47,200 bases of DNA from Eubacteriales bacterium. Lineage in GTDB: Bacteria; Bacillota; Clostridia; Lachnospirales; Lachnospiraceae. The DNA lies in contig JAUNHA010000016.1 in the NCBI GenBank assembly GCA_030524135.1, positions 1-47,200 of the forward strand. Direction: 5' to 3'. A model generated the notes under the pieces. It was not told the DNA's origin. It saw only the letters and a list, made by a program, of their open reading frames with translations, and made no database searches. A program made the translations under genes and the position numbers. Below, piece by piece: positions 1 through 8,621 of this stretch (its first letter is position 1; each line of letters starts with the position of its first letter).

Positions 1-256
1 TATTAAGCCAAAAAAACATAACTACGTTATACAATGGCGGTTGAAATGTACTGACAATTCGCTCATATATATTGGTATGGCTTAACCCATCGGGTACCAA
101 GCCAAATAGAAACTTTGAATAATAAAATTCGATTGTTTCATCATACCAAAGAGAAGCATTCGTTAACTTATGAATACCTATTAAGAAGAGGATCCCTAAA
201 GATATTCCCATTAGCAAATACCGCTCTTTTTCCTTATCTGTTTTTTCTATTAACAT
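1..256 (-). CDS. Membrane glycosyltransferase, GT39/ArnT-like, N-terminal part (cut by window edge)
   Basis: An open frame on the minus strand starts at an ATG at 254-256 and runs off the left edge of the window (85 codons visible). A good AAGGAG ribosome binding site lies about 11 nt upstream. Residues about 15-27 form a hydrophobic segment, followed by WYDE and a QPPLYN stretch. These are hallmarks of polyprenyl-phosphate-sugar-dependent membrane glycosyltransferases (PMT/ArnT, GT39 and related GT-C folds), where the acidic residue in the first extracellular loop is catalytic. It is the last visible gene of the polysaccharide operon, 87 bp after ugd, and probably decorates the polymer or a cell-wall lipid outside the membrane. 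Family assignment rests on a short N-terminal stretch, so the exact subfamily is uncertain. Confidence 0.7.
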   Translation of the reverse strand, partial: MLIEKTDKEKERYLLMGISLGILFLIGIHKLTNASLWYDETIEFYYSKFLFGLVPDGLSHTNIYERIVSTFQPPLYNVVMFFWLN

Positions 257-343
257 TTTTTAATAATCTCCTTTTTATTATCTGACATATATCTGCCACT
301 ATATTGAGGAATTATGCCAAAGAGCCTACTATTTCCAAAATAT

Positions 344-1582
344 CTAATCCCTTCCAAACAAATCTCTCGTATACACTTTTTCCTTCACATCATCCAGACA
401 TTCATCATATCTATTCGCAATAATCGCCTGTGACTGGTCCTTGAATTTTTGCAAATCATTTACCACTCTGCTTCCAAAGAACGTGCTTCCATCTTCCAGT
501 GTCGGTTCATATACGATTACCGTAGCGCCCTTTGCTTTTATGCGCTTCATAACTCCCTGAATAGAGCTCTGACGGAAATTATCGGAGTTGGATTTCATGG
601 TAAGACGATATACGCCAATCACAGTTTCCTTTTCTTCTGAAGGTGCATAATTATTGTCATCCGTATATGCGTAGCATCCGGCAAGCTGAAGTACACGATC
701 TGCAATAAAGTCTTTTCTGGTACGATTGCTTTCTACGATCGCTTCAATCAGGTTCTCCGGTACATCCTGATAGTTTGCCAAAAGCTGCTTTGTATCCTTC
801 GGCAGGCAGTATCCTCCATAACCAAACGAAGGATTATTATAATGACTTCCAATTCTCGGATCCAGGCAGACTCCATCTATGATCTGCTTTGTATTCAATC
901 CCTTCATCTCCGCATAGGTATCCAGCTCATTAAAATAGGATACGCGCAGTGCAAGATAAGTGTTTGCAAAAAGCTTTACTGCTTCCGCCTCAGTAAATCC
1001 CATGATCAGTGTATCGATCTCTTCTTTTAAAGCGCCCTCTTTCAGAAGATCTGCAAAAGTCTCTGCTACCTTAGTCAGTCTCTCATCCTGTACATCCGTT
1101 CCAACAATAATACGACTTGGATAAAGATTATCATAAAGCGCTTTACTCTCTCTTAAAAACTCAGGGCTGAAGATAATATTATTACAGTGATATTTTTCGC
1201 GTACTGATGCCGTATATCCTACCGGAATAGTTGATTTGATCACCATGATCGCATTCGGATTATACTTGAGCACAAGCTCGATCACCGCCTCTACCGCTGA
1301 TGTATCAAAGAAATTCTTTTGGCTGTCATAGTTCGTCGGAGCTGCAATGATAACAAATTCTGCATCTTTATAAGCAGCTTCCGCATCCAGCGTGGCAGTA
1401 AGCTGCAGATCCCTTTCTGCAAGATATTTTTCAATATAGTCATCCTGAAGCGGAGACTTTTTTTGATTGATCAGATTAACTTTTTCCTCAATGATATCAA
1501 CTGCCCACACTTCGTTGTGCTGTGCAAGCAATGTGGCCAGCGATAATCCTACATATCCGGTTCCTGCAACTGCGATCTTCAT
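344..1582 (-). CDS. ugd: UDP-glucose 6-dehydrogenase
   Basis: A 412-residue member of the UDP-glucose/GDP-mannose dehydrogenase family, which oxidises UDP-glucose to UDP-glucuronate with two NAD+ molecules. The N-terminal Rossmann motif is GTGYVGLS (residues 7-14). IKSTIPVG (115-122) and SPEFLRE (139-145) are typical substrate-site stretches, and the catalytic cysteine is in [11 protein letters not shown] (Cys259). Length and motif order match the short bacterial form. An AAGGAG site lies 8 nt before the ATG. Placed near the end of the polysaccharide operon, it would supply glucuronic acid, or a precursor of derived sugars, for the exported polymer. UDP-ManNAc or GDP-mannose dehydrogenase is possible but less likely given the motif set. 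Confidence 0.9.
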   Translation of the reverse strand: MKIAVAGTGYVGLSLATLLAQHNEVWAVDIIEEKVNLINQKKSPLQDDYIEKYLAERDLQLTATLDAEAAYKDAEFVIIAAPTNYDSQKNFFDTSAVEAVIELVLKYNPNAIMVIKSTIPVGYTASVREKYHCNNIIFSPEFLRESKALYDNLYPSRIIVGTDVQDERLTKVAETFADLLKEGALKEEIDTLIMGFTEAEAVKLFANTYLALRVSYFNELDTYAEMKGLNTKQIIDGVCLDPRIGSHYNNPSFGYGGYCLPKDTKQLLANYQDVPENLIEAIVESNRTRKDFIADRVLQLAGCYAYTDDNNYAPSEEKETVIGVYRLTMKSNSDNFRQSSIQGVMKRIKAKGATVIVYEPTLEDGSTFFGSRVVNDLQKFKDQSQAIIANRYDECLDDVKEKVYTRDLFGRD

Positions 1583-1627
1583 AATCTTTCACTCCTTTGA
1601 GCTCATATTCGAGTATCTTCCAACTTG

Positions 1628-2680
1628 TTATCTCTGCTTTTTAACTGCCATCATAAGTTTTCTTGGCAACCATAGCACTGCTTTCCCAACCTTAAAAGTT
1701 TCTGTTTCTTTTAATTCAATATATCGTTTCTTCCACGTAGTGTCATCCATGATTAGTTCACGAAATACATCGAATAAAGCTTCTGCTTCCACTTTATATT
1801 CACTTTCCTGAAGCATATCTGGTCTCGTCAATAATAAAAATGTATAGAGACTCCTCTGTATCCTTATATCAAAAAGCTTGCCTGCATTCTCTAAAAACAC
1901 TTCTTTATGCTCCACAATACGTTGTACAGTATATGCATGCAGTTCATTTAATCCATTTTCCGCTGATATCTTTAGATTGTCACAGATCCCTTTAGAGAAA
2001 TCGATCAGCTTGTCAGTACTCCATATCGGGGACTGATGACCTAAACGATATTGGTAACTTACTCTTTTTAATGCATAAAACCGTCCTGCTGCAAGCATCG
2101 CTTTTACAAAGAAAGGCGGATCCTGAAATCTTTTATAAGGTGGGAAGACAATTTTATTCTCTTTCAGCAAATCCAGATCGTAGATAAAACGGTGATAGCC
2201 ATAATCAAACTGATAATCTTTATAATCTACATAACCATCTTCCTTAAATGTATACGGTAGATAGGCACCGGCAAATACTGTAGTCAGTTTACCGGTCTCC
2301 TGATCATAATGGCTGAAAGAGCCCCCACAGATCTGCGCATTATGTATTTCAGCGGCTATATATAAATCCTCTAATACAGTTTTATCCGGATAAAGGTCAT
2401 CCGGATCCATAAAACACACATATTTTGATTTAGCTTTCTCTATTGCTATATTCCGAGCAGCCGAAACGCCCTTGTTTTCCTGATGAATGATCGTAATTCT
2501 ATCATCCTTTTTGCTATAATCCTTCAGAATATTCAGAGACTGATCTGTTGATCCATCATCCACACAGATAAGTTCAATATCTTCCAAAGTTTGTCCTAAT
2601 GCACTATCAAGACACTCTTTCAGATATTTTTGCATATTGTAGATAGGAATTATTACTGTGAGTTTTTTTTCTTTTTTCAT
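1628..2680 (-). CDS. Family 2 glycosyltransferase
   Basis: A 350-residue cytoplasmic GT-A glycosyltransferase. The N-terminus has the GT2 start (TVIIPIYNMQKYL), the nucleotide-binding VDDGSTDQS segment and the metal-binding MDPDDLY (DxD-like) motif near residues 91-97. The C-terminal half is less conserved, as is usual when it determines acceptor specificity. It closely resembles the third module of the large protein at 2801-5851 (shared RFQDPPFFVKAM- and YRLGHQS-like stretches), so it probably acts on a similar acceptor or arose by duplication. Donor sugar cannot be told from sequence. A candidate promoter and hairpin precede it, so it may be partly independent of the upstream operon. Confidence 0.88.
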   Translation of the reverse strand: MKKEKKLTVIIPIYNMQKYLKECLDSALGQTLEDIELICVDDGSTDQSLNILKDYSKKDDRITIIHQENKGVSAARNIAIEKAKSKYVCFMDPDDLYPDKTVLEDLYIAAEIHNAQICGGSFSHYDQETGKLTTVFAGAYLPYTFKEDGYVDYKDYQFDYGYHRFIYDLDLLKENKIVFPPYKRFQDPPFFVKAMLAAGRFYALKRVSYQYRLGHQSPIWSTDKLIDFSKGICDNLKISAENGLNELHAYTVQRIVEHKEVFLENAGKLFDIRIQRSLYTFLLLTRPDMLQESEYKVEAEALFDVFRELIMDDTTWKKRYIELKETETFKVGKAVLWLPRKLMMAVKKQR

Positions 2681-2725
2681 GTGCTCTTTACTTATGAAAC
2701 GATAATATCTTACTCTTGTGATCCT

Positions 2726-2755
2726 ATTTTACTTATATCCTTATACTAATCTCAA
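2726..2755 (-). promoter_or_regulatory. Candidate internal sigma-A promoter
   Basis: On the minus strand TTGAGA and TAAAAT are separated by 18 nt, about 45 nt before the GT2 gene ending at 1628. The -35 lies inside the right arm of the adjacent hairpin. Both boxes deviate from consensus, so this is only a plausible internal promoter. Confidence 0.35.
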
Positions 2756-2790
2756 CCCGCCACTTTGCGTGGCAGGTTGAGATTTTTTTA
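2748..2790 (+). terminator. Intergenic hairpin with T-tract on the plus strand
   Basis: Two 16-nt arms (2748-2763 and 2769-2784) surround a 5-nt loop. On the plus strand the stem has one C-A mismatch and is followed by a T-run, the form of an intrinsic terminator. On the minus strand the same stem is fully paired with one G-U wobble but lacks a U-tract. Because both flanking genes are on the minus strand, the terminator orientation would only stop antisense transcription. In the sense direction it may act as an mRNA stabilising or processing structure. Confidence 0.6.
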
Positions 2791-2800
2791 TATCATTTAA

Positions 2801-5800
2801 TCATTTTTTAATGAAAGAGATGACTTTTTGACCTGTTCTGCGTACCGTATAGAGCGCACCATGTTCACGGCAGCATCGAATACCTCCACGGATTTTTCGT
2901 GGAGTAAAAGTAATAACTCGTCCAATTCTAAATGAAACGGATCTCCGAATACACTTTAATTCATTTTCTAAATTTTGGATATGAGCTTTGTCATAATTAT
3001 TACTTGGTAATCTTTTTACACCTCCTAACTTTGATTTTGCAATTCTTGCATTATTTTCATCACTCGGTATGAACTCTTTTTCCAATACACTTAACAAATC
3101 CTTTTGAAAAAGTGCTATTGCAGGCTTCAAAACCAATCCATTATTAAGACCTAAAAGGGCATTGTTTACATGCGCATTTGCCTCCAAAACCAATCTTGCC
3201 ACTTCTGGATATTTAAGATTATTCATTATAATATCATTAAAATCATTGCAAAACCTGTATACAATGCTCATATGCATTTTCACAAAATTGTGATTAGATG
3301 ATATATCTAATAGGTCAATTAATCCATGAATAAGATCACATACCTTTCTTTCTGTCCAGTTGACTGACTTGTGCCCTTCTCTGTACAAATATGTAGGCGC
3401 TGGTATATGATAAAACTTACCTGCACATATCATAGCCTTCACCATAAATGGCGGATCTTGGAATCTTAGATAATCAGGAAAATTTATTTTGTTTTTCCTT
3501 AACATGCTTCTTCTATATATAAATCTTTGATATCCATATTCAAATTGATACTCTGCATATTCTCTGATTCCTTCAGCGGAAAACGCTTGTCCTGCTATTG
3601 AGCCAGAAAATTTATCCTTTATCTTTCCATTTAACTGTAGCACACTCATTGAACCGCCACAGATTTCCAAATTATTTTCTTTTGCCAAATTATATAAATT
3701 TTGAAGCGTACTTTCATCAGGATATTTATCATCTGCATCCAGAAAACTAATAAATTCTCCACCTGCTCTATATAATCCGTTATTTCTAGCAATACCAGAA
3801 CCTTGGTTGTTTTGTTTGAGAATAATGATTCGAGGATCTTGTTCAGACATAGCATGCAATATTTCCAAAGAATCATCCGTTGACCCATCATCTATACATA
3901 TAATTTCTATATCCTCTATATTTTGCTTACATGCACTATCGAGACTTTCTCTTAAATATTCTGAAGCATTATATATTGGCATAATGATACTGACTTTTGG
4001 TCGTTTAACTTTAGGCAACGGACATATGGTACCAAACTGCATGCGCTTTAGCAATGTATCTTCAGCACCATAATACTCATTATATCTTTCAAGAATATTT
4101 GCTATTTGTAAGTCATTTCCCCCATCATTTAAATTTGTATGCCATAATGCTTCTTTCTGAGAATCTGCAACATATTTTAAAGGCTGATCTGGACGAACCA
4201 TGACCGTTGGAGTCTCACTCATCAACTGCATAAATTTCATCCAAATATCATCTGCATACGGACAACATGCCAACATAGCATCAATATTAAATAACTCGCT
4301 ATGCATACATTTAGGAGGATAGAGCGTTCCACCACCGCTAGTAGCAAATAATGTCATTGAAGGAATTCCGATTAATTCAGAATAACACATTTTCCAATTC
4401 TTATAATTCTCCAATCTACCATCCTGAGTAAAAATCGGCAAGTGACATCTTAACGCAGAGACGCAATTTGGAAACTCAAGATATGACTGATATAAAGTCT
4501 CAATAGAATCGGGCGAATAAATTAAGTCATCATCTGCAGTAATAATAATCTCATCCGGATATTCCAACATTGCATAATAATATTTTTTATGTGATTTAAG
4601 ATCCTTGTCGCACCACCGTATAACTAGTCCTTGTTTTTTCAACTCTAAAAGCTGCGTTGGTAAATCCTTCTCTAGATTCGGAAATTGTTCTTCAGCTAGC
4701 CATAAAACTATCATATCCGCCTTCATCGTCTGTTCCATTAAAGAGCGAATCGATGTTGCAACATAATTGATTCTTGCGGGATATGATGTCAATGATACGA
4801 TAATTTGAGGTTTCGTATTCAATGGAATTTCGGTCTCTAACCATTTTATAGAACTATTATTTTGATAAATTTTTGCAGTATTTCGAAAATAACTATCTTT
4901 ATCTCTTAACATCCACGTTAATTGCTTGCTTAAATAATCACTATACAAACTATAATTAATTAATCCCTGTTGCGAGTACTTTTCAAATTCATTAACAAAG
5001 CGAAAATAAAAGGCTTGTTGATACTCAGCAGATACTCTTCCATATGTCCACAAATAAGAGGAAAATTTCCGTCTAACCAAATAAGGCATAACTTTTGAAC
5101 GATTGGACGGGTGTTTTTTTAAAAAGTCCTCTATATAATTGTATTCCTCAGACATACAAAAAACTTTTGCTGATGAATTACTAGATGAGCTTTCATTATC
5201 AAGTCGATAGCAATGAAAGTATTTGTCTACAACCATAACTCTTTGGGCACAATATAATGTCTGGAATGAAAAACCAACATCCTGATAGGATGCCCCCGGA
5301 GTTTCATTATAAACGATATCATTATTTCTGATAAAATCTGTCCTATATAAAGCAGTCCATGTTGTTGGCTGAATACAAAAGATGCCTGGGAAGTCAATAG
5401 GATTAAATACTTGATTATATTTACATAAATGTGTTGGGTCATCATTTAACACTGGATATGGAGTAAATTCACTACCATGAGAATAAAACTTTTTATAATT
5501 TGATTTCACTACATCCAATGAATTATCAAGCATTATATTGTATAATACTTCATACATATTCTTTGCAACAAAATCATCAGTCTCAACAATACCGATATAT
5601 TCCCCCGTCGCAGCTGAAAGACCCAGATTCATTTGATAACCATAACTTCTTTTATCTGAAATGATCAATTTGATACGCGGATCTTCAGAAGAATACTCTT
5701 GTAATATTTCTAATGTACCATCTGTAGATCCAGCATCAACGCAGATGATTTCAATTTCTTTAAGTGTTTGATTCTTTACGCTCTCAATACTTTCCTTAAT

Positions 5801-5851
5801 ATATGCACACACATTTAAAGAGGGCATAATAACAGATACTTTCGGTTTCAT
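2801..5851 (-). CDS. Three-module glycosyltransferase (GT2 - middle GT-like - GT2)
   Basis: A 1016-residue protein with three glycosyltransferase-like modules. Module 1 (about residues 4-230) has VSVIMPSLN, VDAGSTDGT and a DxD-like ETDDF (90-94). The middle module (about 347-595) begins IIVSLTSYPARI and carries TADDDLIY (438-445), a metal-site type acidic cluster seen in small capsular/LPS glycosyltransferase families. Module 3 (about 618-860) has VSIIMPIYN, IDDGSTDDS and LDADD (704-708). The C-terminus is basic. A clear AGGAG lies 7 nt before the ATG. Such fusions usually add successive sugars of one repeat unit. The gene is markedly AT-rich compared with genes from 7.8 to 15.6 kb, consistent with separate acquisition. 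Sugar specificities are unknown. Confidence 0.85.
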   Translation of the reverse strand: MKPKVSVIMPSLNVCAYIKESIESVKNQTLKEIEIICVDAGSTDGTLEILQEYSSEDPRIKLIISDKRSYGYQMNLGLSAATGEYIGIVETDDFVAKNMYEVLYNIMLDNSLDVVKSNYKKFYSHGSEFTPYPVLNDDPTHLCKYNQVFNPIDFPGIFCIQPTTWTALYRTDFIRNNDIVYNETPGASYQDVGFSFQTLYCAQRVMVVDKYFHCYRLDNESSSSNSSAKVFCMSEEYNYIEDFLKKHPSNRSKVMPYLVRRKFSSYLWTYGRVSAEYQQAFYFRFVNEFEKYSQQGLINYSLYSDYLSKQLTWMLRDKDSYFRNTAKIYQNNSSIKWLETEIPLNTKPQIIVSLTSYPARINYVATSIRSLMEQTMKADMIVLWLAEEQFPNLEKDLPTQLLELKKQGLVIRWCDKDLKSHKKYYYAMLEYPDEIIITADDDLIYSPDSIETLYQSYLEFPNCVSALRCHLPIFTQDGRLENYKNWKMCYSELIGIPSMTLFATSGGGTLYPPKCMHSELFNIDAMLACCPYADDIWMKFMQLMSETPTVMVRPDQPLKYVADSQKEALWHTNLNDGGNDLQIANILERYNEYYGAEDTLLKRMQFGTICPLPKVKRPKVSIIMPIYNASEYLRESLDSACKQNIEDIEIICIDDGSTDDSLEILHAMSEQDPRIIILKQNNQGSGIARNNGLYRAGGEFISFLDADDKYPDESTLQNLYNLAKENNLEICGGSMSVLQLNGKIKDKFSGSIAGQAFSAEGIREYAEYQFEYGYQRFIYRRSMLRKNKINFPDYLRFQDPPFMVKAMICAGKFYHIPAPTYLYREGHKSVNWTERKVCDLIHGLIDLLDISSNHNFVKMHMSIVYRFCNDFNDIIMNNLKYPEVARLVLEANAHVNNALLGLNNGLVLKPAIALFQKDLLSVLEKEFIPSDENNARIAKSKLGGVKRLPSNNYDKAHIQNLENELKCIRRSVSFRIGRVITFTPRKIRGGIRCCREHGALYTVRRTGQKVISFIKK

Positions 5852-5951
5852 AAGGTACTCCTAATTTATGTTTCGAATATTTGGCTGTTGTAGATTTCAA
5901 ATTCATAGAGAAAAACAGCCTAATAATTAGTGTTTATATATCATTCAACCT

Positions 5952-7016
5952 CTACATTGAACAAAGAAATCCATCTTTTTTACTCGTTAGCATAAATGTT
6001 TGTTTCTCTCCATTGTATACACCTGTTTCATATTCTATTCCCATTTCCTGTAAACGCTTTTCCAACAGCGTAATCGTCTGCTTCTCTCCACTTCGCTGAG
6101 AATCATCCATCATAATAACAAAAGACGTTGGCAGGCATTCCTCAAGGATAGTTAACACATCCACTCTTGAATAATCTTTCATATCCCAACCAATCGGCGC
6201 ATCTATGAATATCAGATCATATTTCCCCGGCATAATCCCCTCGGCAAAATTCTTGTAGCATCTGATATGTTCTTTATCATTCAACGTCATCTCATCAAGC
6301 TGCTTATGAATAATCTGCGTCCGTTCAGATATCGTATTTCCATTCTTAAAGAATTCGATCCAGGATTCATCATGTTCAACAACCTTGTGCATTACATCTT
6401 CATGTGAAGCAACATATTGGGAGATCAGTTTTGTACTTTGTCCTAATCCTAGTTCCAAAATATTTTTTGGCTTAAATTCATCCAAAACTCGATACAGTGT
6501 ATATAAAACCGGATATCCAATTGCCCACCGTCCGGGAGAAAATGTCTTTTCCTTCAGCCATTCTGAAGCGGCAACCGTATCATGATAAACGTCTGCCCAT
6601 ACGGCTTCTTTCGCAAATCTGGATGCGTCATGGTTTTCTTTTCCCACCCTCTGAATGAGTTCCGTATTTTTCTTAATCAGCTCCTGTCCCTGTGTCTCTG
6701 CTGAGAGCATCTTTTCATACTGTACTCTTATTGTTTCTGTGTTCTGTATTTGAGCACTTTGCATTTGCTCCAGCTTCTTTCCGCCTTCCGCAGTCAATAA
6801 TCTTATTTCTTCCAGCGCCTGCTGATATTTCTCAAGCAACTCTTGACATTGTTGTTGACTTATATGTACCTGTTTTATCTCTTCTTTCTGTTGCTGTTTA
6901 AGCTCCTCCAGTTGTTTTTTTAAGTCCTGCAAATCTTTATTTCTTTTTTCTGTATCATTATGAAAAGCTTCTTTCGAAACCGGCAGTAAACGTCTGTATA
7001 TTTTCTTTAAATCCAT
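5952..7016 (-). CDS. Coiled-coil protein with class I methyltransferase-like domain
   Basis: A 354-residue protein. Residues about 20-130 are Glu/Lys/Gln-rich heptad-like sequence predicted to form a long coiled coil. Residues about 150-345 resemble a class I SAM-dependent methyltransferase fold, with motif I ILELGLGQSTK, an acidic end of the second strand (VVEHDE) and YDLIFIDAP as the motif II/post-II strand. A GGAGGTGA site precedes the ATG. It lies between the export ATPase and the three-module glycosyltransferase in the polysaccharide operon. It could methylate a sugar or the chain end, with the coiled coil acting as a spacer or oligomerisation rod. Activity is inferred from fold motifs only and a non-enzymatic role is possible. 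Confidence 0.75.
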   Translation of the reverse strand: MDLKKIYRRLLPVSKEAFHNDTEKRNKDLQDLKKQLEELKQQQKEEIKQVHISQQQCQELLEKYQQALEEIRLLTAEGGKKLEQMQSAQIQNTETIRVQYEKMLSAETQGQELIKKNTELIQRVGKENHDASRFAKEAVWADVYHDTVAASEWLKEKTFSPGRWAIGYPVLYTLYRVLDEFKPKNILELGLGQSTKLISQYVASHEDVMHKVVEHDESWIEFFKNGNTISERTQIIHKQLDEMTLNDKEHIRCYKNFAEGIMPGKYDLIFIDAPIGWDMKDYSRVDVLTILEECLPTSFVIMMDDSQRSGEKQTITLLEKRLQEMGIEYETGVYNGEKQTFMLTSKKDGFLCSM

Positions 7017-7054
7017 GAACTCACCTCCTCATATCACCACGACATCAATTTGTA

Positions 7055-7792
7055 TTATTTTTTATAATCAGCATATGCATTACATACACTTTCGACATCT
7101 CCACTCATCTTCACGCGTCCTTTATCAAGCCACAGAGCATGATCGCATATCTTTTTAACAGTTTCCACGTTATGCGACACAAAGAGTAATGTCGTTCCGG
7201 ATCCCATTAGTTTCTCCATACGTTCCATGCATTTCTTCTGGAACAGGAAGTCTCCGACTGCCAGAATTTCATCCACGATCAGAATATCCGGTCTAACCAT
7301 TGTAGCGATAGAAAATCCAAGTCTTGCCGACATACCGGAAGAAAAGTTTTTGATCGGTGTATCAAGGAAATCCCAGAGTTCTGCAAAATCCACGATCTCA
7401 TTAAAGTGTTCATCCATGAACTTTTTGGAGTTTCCGAGCACTGTACCATTGAGATATATATTTTCCCTTGCTGTCAGATTTTGATCAAATCCGGCTCCCA
7501 GCTCAATCAATGGGGCAATTTCTCCGTTTACTTTGATTGTACCCTTATAAGGTTTTATAATACCGCTGATTGCTTTCAGCAGCGTAGATTTACCTGAACC
7601 ATTCACACCGATCAGCGCCCATGCTTCTCCGCGCTTTACTTTCAGTGAGACATCCTGCAGTGCAAGGAACTCCTGAAAGATCAGTTCCTTTTTCATCAGC
7701 TTGATCACATATTCTTTAAGGTTGTCCACCTTTTCACTTGCCAGATTGAAGCGTATTGTGAGATTATCTACTTCAATTGCGTATTCTTCCAT
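7055..7792 (-). CDS. Polysaccharide ABC exporter ATP-binding protein (TagH/Wzt-like, short form)
   Basis: ATPase subunit of a polysaccharide/teichoic-acid type ABC exporter. It has Walker A GVNGSGKST, a signature region SSGMSARLGFS, Walker B ILIVDEILAVGD and the switch histidine in VSHN. At about 245 residues it contains only the nucleotide-binding domain and lacks the C-terminal carbohydrate-binding extension found in longer Wzt proteins. Two ATGs stand in tandem at the start; the second (7792) is better spaced from the AGGAG site. It immediately follows the permease gene (7810-8598), so the pair forms one transporter that moves lipid-linked polymer across the membrane. Confidence 0.93.
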   Translation of the reverse strand: MEEYAIEVDNLTIRFNLASEKVDNLKEYVIKLMKKELIFQEFLALQDVSLKVKRGEAWALIGVNGSGKSTLLKAISGIIKPYKGTIKVNGEIAPLIELGAGFDQNLTARENIYLNGTVLGNSKKFMDEHFNEIVDFAELWDFLDTPIKNFSSGMSARLGFSIATMVRPDILIVDEILAVGDFLFQKKCMERMEKLMGSGTTLLFVSHNVETVKKICDHALWLDKGRVKMSGDVESVCNAYADYKK

Positions 7793-7809
7793 CATATCTC
7801 CTATATCAG

Positions 7810-8598
7810 TTAAATATACAGAATAAACTCGTCTTGTTTTTTCTTAAATGTCCACAGACCAAATGCCAACATTACAAATGCGATGATCCATCCGCCCCAG
7901 AATACACGCCATCCCGGTATTCTTCCATAGTATACGAGGTCTCTGAACTGCGCCACATAATAGTATACAGGATTCAGACCTTTTACAAAAAACTGCACAG
8001 TATCCGGAAGAGATTCAACTGGATAGAAAATCGGGGTCAGATACATCCACGCAGTAATCACCGCATGGTAGATATACTGAACATCTCGGAAAAACACATT
8101 GAACTCTGCAAGAAAAAATCCCAGTCCGCAGCAGAAAATATAGATCTGTACTACCACGATTGGAAACAGCCAGAAGGTCCAGTATATATGGGCTCTCGTC
8201 ACCAGCATAACGATCAGCAGTGCGCCAAAGGAAAACACCAGATCCACCATGCAGCTCGTTACCTTAGAAAGCGTAAAAATATACTTTGGCACATAGGTCT
8301 TCTTCAAGAGAGAAGCATTTCCTGTTACCGAGGTCATTGCCTGTGTCGTGGAAACAGACAGGAAATCAAACAGCATCTTTCCTGTAAACAGATAGACCGG
8401 GAAATTCTCGATATTCCGGCTGAACATCGTTGAAAATACGATGGTCATGATGATCATAACAAACAGCGGGTTCAGGACGCTCCACAGATATCCGAGAATA
8501 CTTCGTCTGTACTTAAGTTTAATGTCCCTTGTTACAAGCTGATACAATAAGTCCTTATATTTCAGAAAAATATTAATTCTGTCTATCCAAATCTTCAT
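7810..8598 (-). CDS. Polysaccharide ABC exporter permease (TagG/Wzm-like)
   Basis: A 262-residue integral membrane protein of the ABC-2 type used for O-antigen and teichoic acid export. The N-terminus carries the conserved LVTRDIKLKYRRSILGYLWSVLNPL segment, split here between a cytoplasmic amphipathic helix and the first membrane helix, followed by about six hydrophobic segments. NVFFRDVQYI and TPIFYPVE are typical of the family. It is 17 nt upstream of its ATPase gene. It is the only permease of this type in the window, although a second export ATPase is encoded at 30652-32019. Confidence 0.93.
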   Translation of the reverse strand: MKIWIDRINIFLKYKDLLYQLVTRDIKLKYRRSILGYLWSVLNPLFVMIIMTIVFSTMFSRNIENFPVYLFTGKMLFDFLSVSTTQAMTSVTGNASLLKKTYVPKYIFTLSKVTSCMVDLVFSFGALLIVMLVTRAHIYWTFWLFPIVVVQIYIFCCGLGFFLAEFNVFFRDVQYIYHAVITAWMYLTPIFYPVESLPDTVQFFVKGLNPVYYYVAQFRDLVYYGRIPGWRVFWGGWIIAFVMLAFGLWTFKKKQDEFILYI

Positions 8599-8621
8599 CG
8601 TGATTATTCCTGTTTTCCGTA

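Noticed and set aside
5852-5951. GGCTGTT/AACAGCC inverted repeat in the gap upstream of the three-module glycosyltransferase
   Set aside because: Seven-base arms with a 24-nt loop and no T-tract; too weak to call a terminator.
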